Below are positions 1-9,400 of a DNA stretch of 64,000 nucleotides, piece after piece. The stretch lies in contig NC_044013.1 of assembly GCF_900496995.4 (NCBI RefSeq), forward strand, positions 43,165,554 through 43,229,553. The letters are read 5' to 3'. The notes beneath the pieces are model-generated. The model was not told the DNA's origin. It ran no database searches and worked only from the letters and a program-made list of their open reading frames with translations. The position numbers were made by a program, and so were the translations under genes. How positions within the stretch are numbered: position 1 is the first letter of the stretch; every line of letters starts with the position of its first letter. The DNA comes from Aquila chrysaetos chrysaetos. Lineage: Eukaryota; Chordata; Aves; Accipitriformes; Accipitridae.

Positions 1-706
1 TAGCTTACCTTGGATCATCAGTCTCCGACATCTTGGCTGCCTTTGGATGTCCTCTGTGAGCTAACAATGAAATTGGATTTTCTTTCTCCAGCTCCTCAGG
101 CTCCTTTCAAATCCCCCTAATTTCCCAGTTCTCTTCCTCTCAGGACACTAAGAAAAAAGCTGTTATTGTTTGGAGGCGGCGTGTCTGGTACATTTTCTCC
201 ACGGCTCAGGCTGAATGAAGCACAAAGCTATTAGCCAGTGTTAGTTTTTTAACATTTTCTGACGGGGGGAATGAACCCATTAATTTGTACCTGTGAGAAT
301 AAAATACTTGTCTCTGCCAGGAAAAAAATTCCATCACGAGGAGCGTTTTGTTCACCCTCCGTCGTGCAGCAGCCCAGCTCGGGTGCCCGATGCCTGCAGA
401 CCCTGTGGCAACCCCAGCTCGACACCGCAGGGGATGCACCGGCAGGACTGTTAGCAGCTGCAGCTGCAGCTGTGGGTGCCCGGGGAGGGCTGAGACGGGG
501 TCCCGGGTGGGTGCCGGCTGCAGCAGCGGGGGGGATGCGCTGGGGCTGCGGCTGCTCTCGCCCAGGCACAGCAAAGCCAAGGGCAACCTGCCCTGGAAAG
601 GGGCTTGGGCAGCGCTTGAGCTGCTGCCAGCGCTCAGGGGAGGTCACCCCAGCCTCCCTTAAACTGGGGACCCAGGACTTTGCTCTGGGTTGCACGCTTC
701 TGCCTA
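1..706. other. no gene seen; AT-rich then GC-rich flank
   Basis: The first 300 bases are AT-rich and contain an isolated plus-strand AATAAA at 298-303 with no upstream coding exon that I can support. From about 360 to 640 the sequence becomes GC-rich with CAG/CTG-type runs. The overlapping open frames here on both strands are explained by low stop density, have no recognisable domain, and were not annotated as genes. Confidence 0.6.
455..472. promoter_or_regulatory. three abutting CAGCTG E-boxes
   Basis: The hexamer CAGCTG occurs three times head to tail without spacing at 455-460, 461-466 and 467-472. CAGCTG is the symmetric E-box bound by several bHLH factor families (MyoD, Ascl and TAL/E-protein types). 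The triplet could equally be a tiny (CAGCTG)n repeat, so a regulatory role is inference only. Confidence 0.3.
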
Positions 707-774
707 GAGCAAAGTGTGAACTATGGGGACGTGTTTGTCAGAGCAAAGCGTGAGCTATGGGGACACGTTCGTCA
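707..774. repeat. tandem duplication, 2 x 34 bp
   Basis: Two adjacent 34-bp copies (707-740 and 741-774) match at 29 of 34 positions. All five differences are transitions, and most fall at TG/CG or CA/CG positions, as expected if one copy lost CpGs by deamination. The duplication lies just beyond the polyadenylation signal of the minus-strand gene. Confidence 0.85.
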
Positions 775-809
775 GAGCCACTGGCTTCCACCAGGAATGG
801 CAGATGAAG

Positions 810-815
810 AATAAA
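810..815 (+). terminator. plus-strand polyadenylation hexamer AATAAA
   Basis: A perfect AATAAA faces the minus-strand hexamer at 842-847, and a T-rich stretch follows it. No plus-strand coding exon is recognised upstream, so use of this signal is doubtful. It may be chance in an A-rich stretch. Confidence 0.25.
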
Positions 816-841
816 ACAAACCCCCAAAAGTTCCGTTTCTC

Positions 842-847
842 TTTATT
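842..847 (-). terminator. polyadenylation signal of the B7-like gene
   Basis: The minus strand reads AATAAA here, about 480 bases beyond the stop codon of the proposed last exon (1327). That distance suits a short 3' untranslated region. It is the first perfect minus-strand hexamer I found downstream of the gene and is the likely 3' end of its transcript, near 820-830. Confidence 0.5.
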
Positions 848-1326
848 GGTGTAGAAATCATTCTCGGTTACCAAACCCAAATTCTCCCCTTGTCCATGAT
901 GAACCAGCACGGAATCTGTGTGTCACCAAATCCCATCTCTGGCTAAAACAAAGCGAGGCCAGCCCAAGATGAAGCCACCTCTTTCCTATGGCTGTGGTCA
1001 CGTTCCAGTTTCCTGAGGTGAACAGCAAAACTGACTGCAACAGCAGCGAGCGCTTTACAGAGGGCTGGCAACAGGCAGCGCATCAGTCCTGCTATGTGCA
1101 CACATAGCGAGTGACTGATCGTTATTGGAATTTGGCAGGAAAGTTGTGGGGTTTTTGGCAATGTGCTGGAGAAGTTTCTCCTCTCTTGAATTTTTCACTC
1201 ATACTTTTTTTTTTGATTGTTGCAATGAATCAGGATAAACATATTTGTCTTTTTATGGCTTTTTCATTAGTGAAGTGCCAGACTTGCCTGCATAAAGAGG
1301 GAGAAGAAAAGGCTTTAGGTGAGCCA

Positions 1327-1598
1327 TCACAGGTGGCCTGGACCAGCCACACCAACCGTGGAGAAAGAGCTCTTCACCTTTAGAGCAGACAGCCCAGAGT
1401 TACAGGAGAGCTCTGTGCCCCCTCGCACCGTCTTCCACACCGCAATCAGCAGAGGAGTCAAGCCTACCCCGACACTGAGCAACCTTTGATGCTTTCCACG
1501 TGTCAGACAGGGATATGAGTCCTCTCCTCCCACTTTTAGCCTATTTTTGGCCAAGGATGACAGGCCGTGCCTAGCACAAAGAGGGCTTTTGCTGGCTA
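1327..1598 (-). CDS. possible terminal exon of the B7-like gene
   Basis: After acceptor GTTGCAG at 1599-1600 the frame stays open for 89 codons to a TGA at 1327, entering in the correct phase 1. It is followed by about 480 bases to the AATAAA at 842-847. The encoded tail contains DSYPCL, whose YxxL could act in endocytosis, but this is weak. A GTAGGC inside (1466-1467) could end the exon earlier. No family similarity is recognised. Confidence 0.3.
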
Positions 1599-1741
1599 CT
1601 GCAACAGACACTGCTCTCGGGATATGCTGACAGCTTTATGTGCTCAAGCCAGGGGCAATAATTACCAAAGGAAAAGAAGTTTCAGAAGAAGAAAAGACTG
1701 AACAAGAATGGATGGCGTAAGGATGTAGATCAAGTGCTCAC

Positions 1742-1837
1742 CTCGCCCTGCAATGCACGATACTGAATGCTGTCTCAGCTTTGCTGCCTTCTCTTCCCGG
1801 TTGTACATGTCTATCACATCTGAGAGCCCCCGTCCTA
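1742..1837 (-). CDS. 96-bp cytoplasmic tail exon
   Basis: This exon is phase 1-1, with acceptor CACGGCAG and donor GTGAGC (an excellent match). It encodes about 32 residues including LSDVIDMYNREEKAAKLRQ, a charged, probably helical segment. The tyrosine in DMYNRE lacks the hydrophobic -2 and +3 residues of a standard ITIM, so I assign no signalling motif. The frame is continuous with the preceding micro-exon. Confidence 0.5.
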
Positions 1838-2172
1838 CTGCCGTGGTAACCACAGACTCCAGAAAAAATGTTGTCCCAATTGTCCTCCTCCTCCCATTTG
1901 CTCTGGGATGCCTTGCAGGAGTGTCATAGCTCTGGCAGGGTGTGGAGGCACCGACGATGTGCAGCCCTTGGAGGCTCCGTAGCGTGCTTCCCGCAGGCAG
2001 CGGGCTGCCCACCTCCTGCCGTCCTTGCTTCTTGCTGGGCTGCGCTGGCCGACTCACACCGCCTCCGCGGTTCCCCAGCAGACTGGCCTTCAGGCTGTTA
2101 TTTTCCACCCTCCTTTCCAGATTTGGCACTCAACATGTTTTGTGTGCTCTTTAGAGGAGCTCTGCTCCTTAC

Positions 2173-2197
2173 CTGGCTGGCACTGGAGGTCCCGTCT
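2173..2197 (-). CDS. 25-bp cytoplasmic micro-exon
   Basis: The acceptor is ACTAG and the donor is GTAAGG. Entering in phase 0 it encodes R-R-D-L-Q-C-Q-P and leaves one base for the next exon. Small tail exons are known in butyrophilin, BG and SIRP-type genes, which supports a real structure. Without transcript evidence either micro-exon could be fortuitous. Confidence 0.5.
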
Positions 2198-2306
2198 CTA
2201 GTAAGGTTTGGGCTGGAGGGTATAACAGCAATGAATTAGCAAAGGGTAAAATGGGAAGCACCAAATGTATTTCAGGTAGAAAATGGAAAACAGAAAACAC
2301 ACCTAC

Positions 2307-2323
2307 CTTAGCAGTGCTCCTCA
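2307..2323 (-). CDS. 17-bp cytoplasmic micro-exon
   Basis: This exon lies between a very strong pyrimidine tract ending CCCTAG and a consensus GTAGGT donor. With the incoming phase-1 base it encodes V-R-S-T-A-K, and it exits in phase 0. A basic juxtamembrane segment is expected at this place. The small size is unusual, but both splice sites are good and the frame is kept with its neighbours. Confidence 0.55.
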
Positions 2324-2540
2324 CTAGGGCAGGGAAAAAGGAAAAAAAAGAGATTATGACTAAAAGAAGACAAAGCACGGCTTCCACATCCCGGTACTGG
2401 TAATCCAGTTTGGTGACGGGGGTCCTGGGGAGACCCTCGGCCACCCACCCGCCGTGGGGACGGCTGGCACAGCAGCGCTTCCACCAGCAGACCCCTTCCC
2501 TCCCCACAGCCCACATTTGGTAGCCTGGAGGTTATTTTAC

Positions 2541-2621
2541 CTTTGTGGTGGTAGCAAAGGGTGCCTGCGAGGCACGCGGCGAGGCTGAGGAGGAGCAGCA
2601 GCCGGGCGGTGGAGGTAGGTT
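2541..2621 (-). CDS. transmembrane exon of the B7-like gene
   Basis: This 81-bp exon is phase 1-1, between a strong pyrimidine-rich acceptor (TTTGTTCATGGGCAG) and a GTAAAA donor. It encodes a short stalk and one hydrophobic helix, TARLLLLLSLAACLAGTLCY, followed by a basic stop-transfer sequence, HHK. It anchors the Ig domains in the plasma membrane. The 775-bp intron separating it from the C1 exon contains a 21-base T run at 3260-3280. Confidence 0.75.
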
Positions 2622-3259
2622 CTGCCCATGAACAAAAGAAAGAAGAACAGCAGAGACACGACGGCTGCGGTGTCTGACCCCAGCCACGCTGCCTGACCCC
2701 GGTCACGCTGCCATCGCACACAGGGGACGGGGATGGGAGCAGCAGCTCGTACAGGGCGACTGCAGGGGATCAGGGTGAGAACAAGCACCAGCGAGCAGGC
2801 GGTGATCCTGCAACCGCAATCAGGCTGCAGCACATTTTATTGGAGTTCACTGATCCCACTGAATTAAAGGCCAAATTTAGATTTACCCCAAATAGCTTGG
2901 CTTGGCACTGCTATTTGGTCTGAAATGCTGTCCTCACTCAATCCTCTCTGCAAAGATTATCTCCTGTCTTGCCCAAGACAAAAACCCCTTCACATTTCAA
3001 ACTTGCTTTGTCAAGAGAGTTCTCTATGTTTTGCTAAGGGCATCTGGCAGATGCTTCAAAAGAGACCCAGCTCTTGCTTATGAAGAAGACTGTTAATTTT
3101 GGGCCGGAATTGGCCAGGAGCTGACTTCCCTTATAAATGGACATTTTGGCAAAAAAAAAAAGTGGTCTGCCTAATTTATTTAATTTTGAATCAAGGAGTC
3201 AATTTTGTTGTTTTTCATTAAGATGGCAGAAGTCTGATGAAAAAAGAATATTTGTTGGA

Positions 3260-3280
3260 TTTTTTTTTTTTTTTTTTTTT
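3260..3280. repeat. T21 homopolymer
   Basis: An uninterrupted run of 21 T lies in the intron between the C1 and transmembrane exons. It may be the A-tail of an old minus-strand insertion or simple slippage. I see no recognisable inserted body next to it. Confidence 0.9.
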
Positions 3281-3396
3281 GAGAAGAGCACTGGAAAGGA
3301 AGAGTGAGAAAGGGGAAAGATCAGTGGGAAGTTCCCCCCCAGCAATCCCATGGGGTCAAGGGTGCAGGGGACAATGTCCCCAGGTGAGCGGTGTAC

Positions 3397-3723
3397 CTCT
3401 CACCTCCACGGTCATGCTTCTTCTGATGGGGGACTGCAGGCTTGGGTGGTCTACCCAGCACGTGTACTTATGGCCACCGTCCTTCAGGGACGCTGTGAGC
3501 AGGAAGCACCTGGAGGAGCTGTAGGTGCCATTGCTGCTCTGCTGGTCACCACCCGAGAGAACGTTCTTCATGACATCAGGGACCTTCCAAGTGTCCTTTG
3601 GCTCCTGGAGCCACTGGGCCTGGGTGTTGTGTGGGTAGTAGTGCCTGATGTTGCAGACCAGCTTGTGCTGCTCTCCTTCCACCAGTGACAGAGAGGTGAT
3701 GTTAACAGTCACAGTGGGTTTTT
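3397..3723 (-). CDS. C1-set Ig exon of the B7-like gene
   Basis: This 327-bp exon is phase 1-1, with acceptor TCACCAG and donor GTACAC. It encodes about 109 residues with a complete C1-set pattern: KLVCNIRHYYPHNTQAQW (first cysteine, tryptophan 14 residues later), then HKYTCWVDHPSL, with the second cysteine followed by the D-H typical of C1 domains. There are N-glycosylation sequons in VNITS and SNGTY. The frame is open and undamaged. The spacing resembles the membrane-proximal domain of NCR3LG1 and related B7/butyrophilin proteins. A GTGAGA donor nine bases upstream would break the frame into the next exon, so the donor at 3396 was chosen. Confidence 0.8.
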
Positions 3724-3873
3724 CTGGTGAGTGAAAATTTATTACACTGCTAAGTCTCTCAACTCATAAATTCTGTTTCCATCATTAAACAAAACCAAAT
3801 ACAGTTTTATGTGCTATGCGTCTGAGCGCTTCCCACTGGTCTTAAAAAAGAAATCCCAAGCCCATGCTATTAC

Positions 3874-4250
3874 CTTCTATTTGCAGCTGGATTGACTGTT
3901 CCCCAGTGAGAGAAGCCACTGACACCAAGCATGAGTAGGTTCCTTCCTCTCTCACCTCCGCATCTCCGAGCGCCAGAGAAGCGTTTCCCTTCAGGATTTC
4001 CTCCAGGACCATCTCAGCCCGGCGAGCCACGCGTTCCACCTGCTTGCTGGATCCACTGTAAGCGAACAGGCGGGTTTTGTGCCTCCCTTTTTCGGGTGCA
4101 GTACGCACTGGGTGGGCACAGCTGCCCGGTGGTCCGTGGAGAAGGCAGAGCCCAGCCAGCCCTCCGTGGCCAGGGCCGAGCGGAGGAGGGCAAGCAGTGC
4201 GTGTGGCAGAGGCAGCGGTGAGGGGCCGGGACCGGGCAGTGGTGCCAACA
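3874..4250 (-). pseudogene. V-set Ig exon with one-base frameshift
   Basis: The 3' half reads in one frame through LFAYSGSSKQVERVARRAEM and then NASLALGDAEVREEGTYSC, the classic D-x-G-x-Y-x-C end of a V domain with an N-linked glycosylation site. It ends at a GTAATA donor (intron begins 3873, phase 1). The 5' half reads in another frame (FSTDHRAAVPTQCVLH) and stops matching at 4096. The frames meet with no room for an intron. One missing base at 4094-4095 falls where the core W codon of a V domain is expected before E-K-G. The position two residues before FSTDH is Ser (TCT, 4147-4149) where a V domain should have Cys. The 5' edge at 4250 (after CCCCCCAG) is tentative. It would make the exon 377 bp, and one added base would restore the phase 1-1 symmetry typical of Ig exons. 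Confidence 0.6.
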
Positions 4251-6162
4251 CTGGGGGGCTCTGTGTGTGTGTGGGGGGAGCAGCGGGCACCAGCCGCCAT
4301 CTAAGTGCCCCAGGGCTGTACTGCAGAGCCTGAGCAGGGTTGGGGGCTTGGGGGGGCCAGTTCCCAACCCACCTGTGACTTAGTCCCTGGGGCAAGCCTT
4401 TAGCCCGGCTCACGGCTTGCAGGCCACCAGACCTTCCCGTTTCCACAGGACGTGACAAGCCAGGATGCGGGATGCCCCCCGAGTCAGGAAGGGCACAGTC
4501 CAACACTGCCCAAGCAGCACTTTTGTAACTCGCTTTTCTTCTGTCCCTGAGCCATGCTATATTTTGTTCTCAACTTATTTTTATGTGACAGAGCAACAGA
4601 TGTAATAACCTCTCCATAACTCTTACTGCAATAGAAGGTTTAATGAACTAGCATTTCTTTCCCACCACACTGGCTGTTGCTTTGGAAATCATCGCAAACC
4701 TAAAAGCTATGAGAGAATGTGCACAGGAGCCTACGTGTGACCTCAATGCTGGGAAGTGCTAAAGAGCATCCCGACACTTTGGGTGGCAAATTGAAGACAG
4801 CTGAGTGGCCCAATTAACCTGCTGGGGGCTATAAAAGGCAGCTGGGAGGCAGTAGCAACGCTAGGTAGGCTGCTTGCAAGAGGGTGCTGGGAAGAGCTCT
4901 CCCTGTCTTGGCTTCCAGGCTCAGTTTCTGCTACATTTTGTCTGCTTGGATGTAGTGAGGCTCTATGGTCTCAGTAGAGTGCTCCTGATATGGTAAATAA
5001 TCCATTTAAATTTTTATTTTTTTTTAAACGAGGGATAGAGAAAAGGCTGGTGTGGCCAAGGGGAGTGGGTGAATCTGAGAAGCTTGGTGTGTAGGCATGG
5101 GGTTTGTCCGTGCCAGCGATGGGGTCCGCGGCTCCCTGCAGCGATGGATGGTGCTGAGTGCTACCGCTGGCTGCCGGCTCTGGCAGCTGCCTGCTCCTGC
5201 GTCACTGACCCTGCCAGGGTCCTGCTGGGGAGGCTGCATGGGGATGGGGCTGAGTCCCTTGCTGCAGTGGCCCAGCCACCGTGTCATGGGCTGCTTGACC
5301 TCAGAGCCTTCCTGCTATTTTTAAGCATTGCAGCTGTGTATCTCTTGATCAGATAACACCAGGTCGTGGGGGTGGGGGTTAAGCAACACAAGTTTGTGGT
5401 TTGGAGATGGGAACTAGAGCCTTGCATTCTTGTTCCAACCCTGACTTGCAACCATTTTGCACATGCCAGCTGACCAACTTCTTTCAGTTTCTTCACCCGA
5501 AACTTCTCCCTAGCCGTAAAAGGGCAGCTCAAGCTGCAGAGCTTGCTTTCTGTGCAAACACCATGAGAGTGCTCCATCTGCTGAAAAACTAAGATAAGGC
5601 TTAATGGGTAACGCTATGTTAAAGCTTTGGTGATTTAAGTTAGGACTTTTAGCAATGATGGTATGGAAGTATATAAATAGAAAACAATTATGCTTTTGAG
5701 AAGCTGTTTTGAAGTTATTAGCTTCTGCAATGTATGCGTAATCCTCAACACAAGGGAGAACATATGTTTTTTAATAAAAGCATTTTGTCTTACAGTATGT
5801 TAAGAAGTTAGCTTAAGCTATTTGTAAACTCAGGAGGCTTTTAAAAATAGACTGAGGTGCATCATCACAGAAGTCCAGAAGCTAAGTATTGGGAAGTGAC
5901 ATGATGGTGACAACTGTTGCAATGTGTAAGACCATAGCATGAATTTGTAACACCCCAGTGTAGATAGGAAGGAAAGGGCAGGTTTCCTCCACATAATCCT
6001 TCTGAAAAGGTCTCGGGTTTGGGGTACAGTTGAAATACAGCAGGGGCAGCTCTTCACCAATGAACTTTTGGGACTGCAGCTGCAATGCCCTGGCCAACTG
6101 CATTTCCCTTCAATACTTTGAGTGTATAAAAGTCTCCAGGGGAATGTTACTTTTTCTGTTAC
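4251..6162. other. upstream flank; no confirmed exon
   Basis: This stretch should hold the missing signal-peptide exon of the B7-like gene, but none is convincing. At 4809-4838 the plus strand has a CCAAT followed closely by TATAAAAGG (4830-4838), which looks like a core promoter but leads into no recognised plus-strand exon. Around 5880-6100 the minus strand has an open block with a hydrophobic stretch that lacks good splice sites. Confidence 0.4.
4809..4838 (+). promoter_or_regulatory. possible TATA promoter
   Basis: TATAAAAGG at 4830-4838 matches the TATA consensus well and CCAAT lies at 4810-4814. The CCAAT box is far closer to the TATA box than in usual promoters. The transcribed side (4860 onward) contains no recognised exon. 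Confidence 0.2.
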
Positions 6163-6421
6163 CTGAAATGTGCGATCGCTCTGCAATGCCTGGGAAAAGC
6201 TGTCTGGGATTTGGGTTCTCTTTCTTTCTGGTCTTGCATGAGGAAGGCTGTAGTTGAGTATTTTCTAGCTCTGTGTTTTATGGTGCACGTAAACCAGGAG
6301 CCTGAACTGCTGGCTCTGATTTCTTTCCCAGACCAGATGATCTGAGTGTCTGCTGTAAAGTAAGGGCTGATCCTACAGTCAAGCTTGTTGACATCCTCAT
6401 TTGCAAACTGAAGAATATCCG
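6163..6421 (-). pseudogene. shortened C1-like Ig exon, probable decayed paralogue
   Basis: Acceptor TTTTTTCCTCAG precedes a phase-1 open block encoding KLDCRISPYFTADTQIIW and then GSWFTCTIKH. The first string matches the C1 exon at 3397-3723 at 8 of 18 positions with identical spacing (K-L, C, I, Y, T-Q, W). The second keeps the [YF]-T-C-x-x-x-H ending. About 34 residues that should separate tryptophan and second cysteine are missing, and no donor occurs at the equivalent place. The nearest good donor, GTAACA at 6162, would leave phase 2. I read this as part of a second, degenerate gene copy on the same strand. A divergent short Ig domain of another family is possible. Confidence 0.45.
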
Positions 6422-9400
6422 CTGAGGAAAAAAGCATGCATGGACTTGTTTTGATGCCAGCCCATCTAAATGTGCAGCAAACCCAGCCCACATCTAAGTG
6501 CAGGTCTTCACGCAGTCCTGCCCAGCCTTGCTCTGCACTGCAAGTGGTCTGTCTCACCATACCAGCCCCCAAAGAGCCAGCTCTTCCATGAATTAACTCT
6601 GTCCCTTCTGTTTCACTCCTGCACAGTGCAGCACCCCACTGACTGAACTGCGGAGGGTCTGGGGACTTCACCTGGAAGGAGGGGATGCCTGACTCCTGTT
6701 TTATTCAGTGTGTAGGAGGGGACAAGCTGTGTGTGTCACCCAAAATCAGACTCTCACAATGTGATGTTCTTAAGTCCAAGGACAAGTCCTCACAGGAATG
6801 TGAAATTGAGCCAGGCAGGCACTGAGTTTTGAAATGCTGATTTATTTTTTATCTTTAGTACCCAAAACACAGTGAATCTAAGGGCAAAAATACCCCAAGA
6901 GGCAATGAATCTTCCAGAGCATCACTGAATTTTTGACACTGGATGCAACTAGCATCACCTCAGGTGGGGCATCAAAACAGAGATCACCCCTAGTCCCTGC
7001 AAGAAGGAGCAGAGGGGCACCTTTGCTATTCCTCAACACTGCAACTGCTAGCAGCGGTGGGCAACCTGTGGATGCCAGGTACAAGATCTGTTGCCCCTCT
7101 TGCAGGATGCTGTCTGACTTCTCACCTTGATGAGGAGCAAGACTTGCTCATGTGACTTCAGCAAATAACTCGCCTTGTATGATAAATGAGGAGATATTGT
7201 CTGCAGGAAGGTGTTCTGGCTGAGACCTTTGACTGTTTTTTTGATCCAGTTCTGCTCAGCAGGAGTCTGACATTCAGCCTGATGATCTCAATCTCTTTTG
7301 TCAGGGGAATGATCTTGCTCATCTCAAACACCCAGAGAAGTTGCCTGCTTCTGAAACTTGGGCCTGCTGTAGCGATTCCATTTGGGTCCCTCATGAGTCC
7401 TGAAAGACATGGCCAAGCATACACATCCTATTTTAAAAATGTCACACTTGATCTTAAAAAAGTAACAAACCTGAGCTTACTGATAGTAGAAAAATTGTGT
7501 AGTCAGTACCCTACACATGTAATGAATCCATTTAGCTCGCAGCAGGCTGGTTATGTCAGGGAACACTTTTTTAAAATTTAAACTTAATGAAAGGAAGGTA
7601 TTTGGGTATTAAAATATAATGTTTTAATGACTTATTTTAAAATAAAGTTTGTTCCAAGAGTTGAAAGGGAAGAATAATGAAGTGAGAGCAATGCAGGAAA
7701 ACCTGCTGAAAGAGTGAAGCGTTTTTATCTTGGTTGAGGTCTCCAGAAGCCTGGGTGCTCTCTGAAGGTGCTGCACAGCCAGCAACGCTCTGCCCTTTAA
7801 AGCTGCTGTTCCCAGTAGCTCAGGGAGCACTAACTGTGGGGAAGTCCAGCCCAGCCATACGCCTTGCCGTGCAGGCTGGTGGCAAGTGTTAGATGGGGAA
7901 CCTGCTGGAGTGAGAAACCTTACTGCTGTGCCATGGGGGGGGCTGTCACATCAGCTGGGGAGTACAGGAGAGAAGGGGAAGTTTTACCAGACCAAAGTGA
8001 AACAAAAGGCTCAGAAGATGAGCCCATCTCATGTGTGTGAACTGGGCAATGACCGTGGGCAGGATGTCCCCGGCTCTGCCCACAAACACCGTGTGCTGAG
8101 GTAAACGCGGCTGCCCTGCAAAACGCACCAGCTCTCTGTAACATGCTCCTCTTTGGTTCTCCGGGGCAAAGCGGAGGTTGGACTTGGCATTACCAAATCC
8201 GGTTTATGAAACTGAGTCAGCTTATATTGCATAGTCTGTAACAAATGGCTGTGAACCCCCGAGTTACTTTTCATGAAAAAGACTTTTGCGTCCATTTCAC
8301 TCCTGGAAACCTCCAGGTTTTTTTGTTGGCTTTGGGGCTATTTGAAATGCTTTACGGGGTCTTGATTGCTACCCGCTTCCTAGGGGAAACATTTCAAGCT
8401 GGAAATAGGCAACACACCTGCTGCTCCCAGAAGGCGCTAGCTGGTGTCCAGCTGAGGGGGTCTGCCGTGCCGGGGCCCTGGCAGCAGCGGGGCTGCTGCC
8501 CCCCGACCCAAAGCGAGCTGTGAGGGGACGCACCGATGGGCAGAAGGCAGCCGGCTGTGAACCACGCTCCGAGGTTGATGGCGGGGCTGGCCGGGCTCCC
8601 CCGGGGGATGTTTGGCTTGGTGGCAGTCAGTGTCCTCATAAACCGTCTGGAAAAAAGATGTCAAACTTAGGTTTAGGGTGGGGTAGGCCACCAGAAACCC
8701 TCTTTGTGGGCGAGATTGCGAGGATCAGGAATTCAAACCGCTGTATGCACCTGAGTATGGGAAACTGCGCAGCCACGGAGCCCTTCACTGCTGATGAGCT
8801 TGTCTAGAATCCGGTATCCTCCGCACTCTGGAAACACTTGTACTGGCTTAAGCAAAATGGGGAATTTTCTGGATTTTCTTCCTTGCATTTTCAGGGGCAA
8901 GAGTGTATACTGTAATAACAAAACTTTTTTTTTTCATAATTTAACTTTTATTGGTCAGTAAAAAATGATATGTATTCATTTAGTACGCATGACATCAAAT
9001 ATTCTGCTTTGTAATTAATCCAGACAGCAAGTGAAAACAGGCAGGGCTTCATCTTCAATTGTAAAAGGTACCCTTTAGACCCTGTAAGTACAGATGATTG
9101 CTTAATGACATAGTACAAGCGGCATTCATCTTCCCCGAGGTGTCTGAACACCTTGTGAGTATTCACTTCAAATTATAAGAGGACTATTGAAGTCAGATGC
9201 CGTCTTCTAACTGAGCTGGGATGGGTGGGAGGAATCCGGAGACCCTGCCATGTCACCGTTTCCCAGTCAGGGCTGATGCACCTGTGGTAGCTGTACCACT
9301 GTCTGCTCTCCAGAGAGGGGCTGGCACAGTACGGCAAATAAAGCTTATCTGGTAAAACACAAGACAATTATTATGCAGTGCAAAATTCTCGACGGTTCCT

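Larger units (their letters stand above)
842..4250 (-). pseudogene. B7/NCR3LG1-like Ig-superfamily membrane protein, V exon disrupted
   Basis: The intact gene type would encode a single-pass cell-surface protein with one V-set and one C1-set immunoglobulin domain, a transmembrane helix and a cytoplasmic tail. That is the layout of B7-family ligands, and NCR3LG1 (B7-H6, the NKp30 ligand) fits best by motif spacing. Exons run 3874-4250, 3397-3723, 2541-2621, 2307-2323, 2173-2197, 1742-1837 and probably 1327-1598. All introns start GT and end AG, and phases agree at each junction (1, 1, 1, 0, 1, 1). A signal-peptide exon was not found. The V exon carries a one-base loss at 4094-4095 and a serine where the first core cysteine is expected, so this copy looks inactivated. 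A sequencing error at the frameshift would make it a live gene. SIRP-like, butyrophilin-like or tapasin-like membership is possible, because the domain order alone does not decide. Confidence 0.65.

Noticed and set aside
1742-1837. ITIM-type signalling motif in DMYNRE
   Set aside because: The tyrosine lacks the hydrophobic residues required at -2 and +3.
4809-4838. CCAAT plus TATAAAAGG as a definite gene promoter
   Set aside because: Box spacing is abnormal and no exon follows. It is kept only as a low-confidence site.
7227-7363. Minus-strand open block between AG and GT
   Set aside because: The acceptor lacks a pyrimidine tract, the phase does not match neighbours and no family is recognised.
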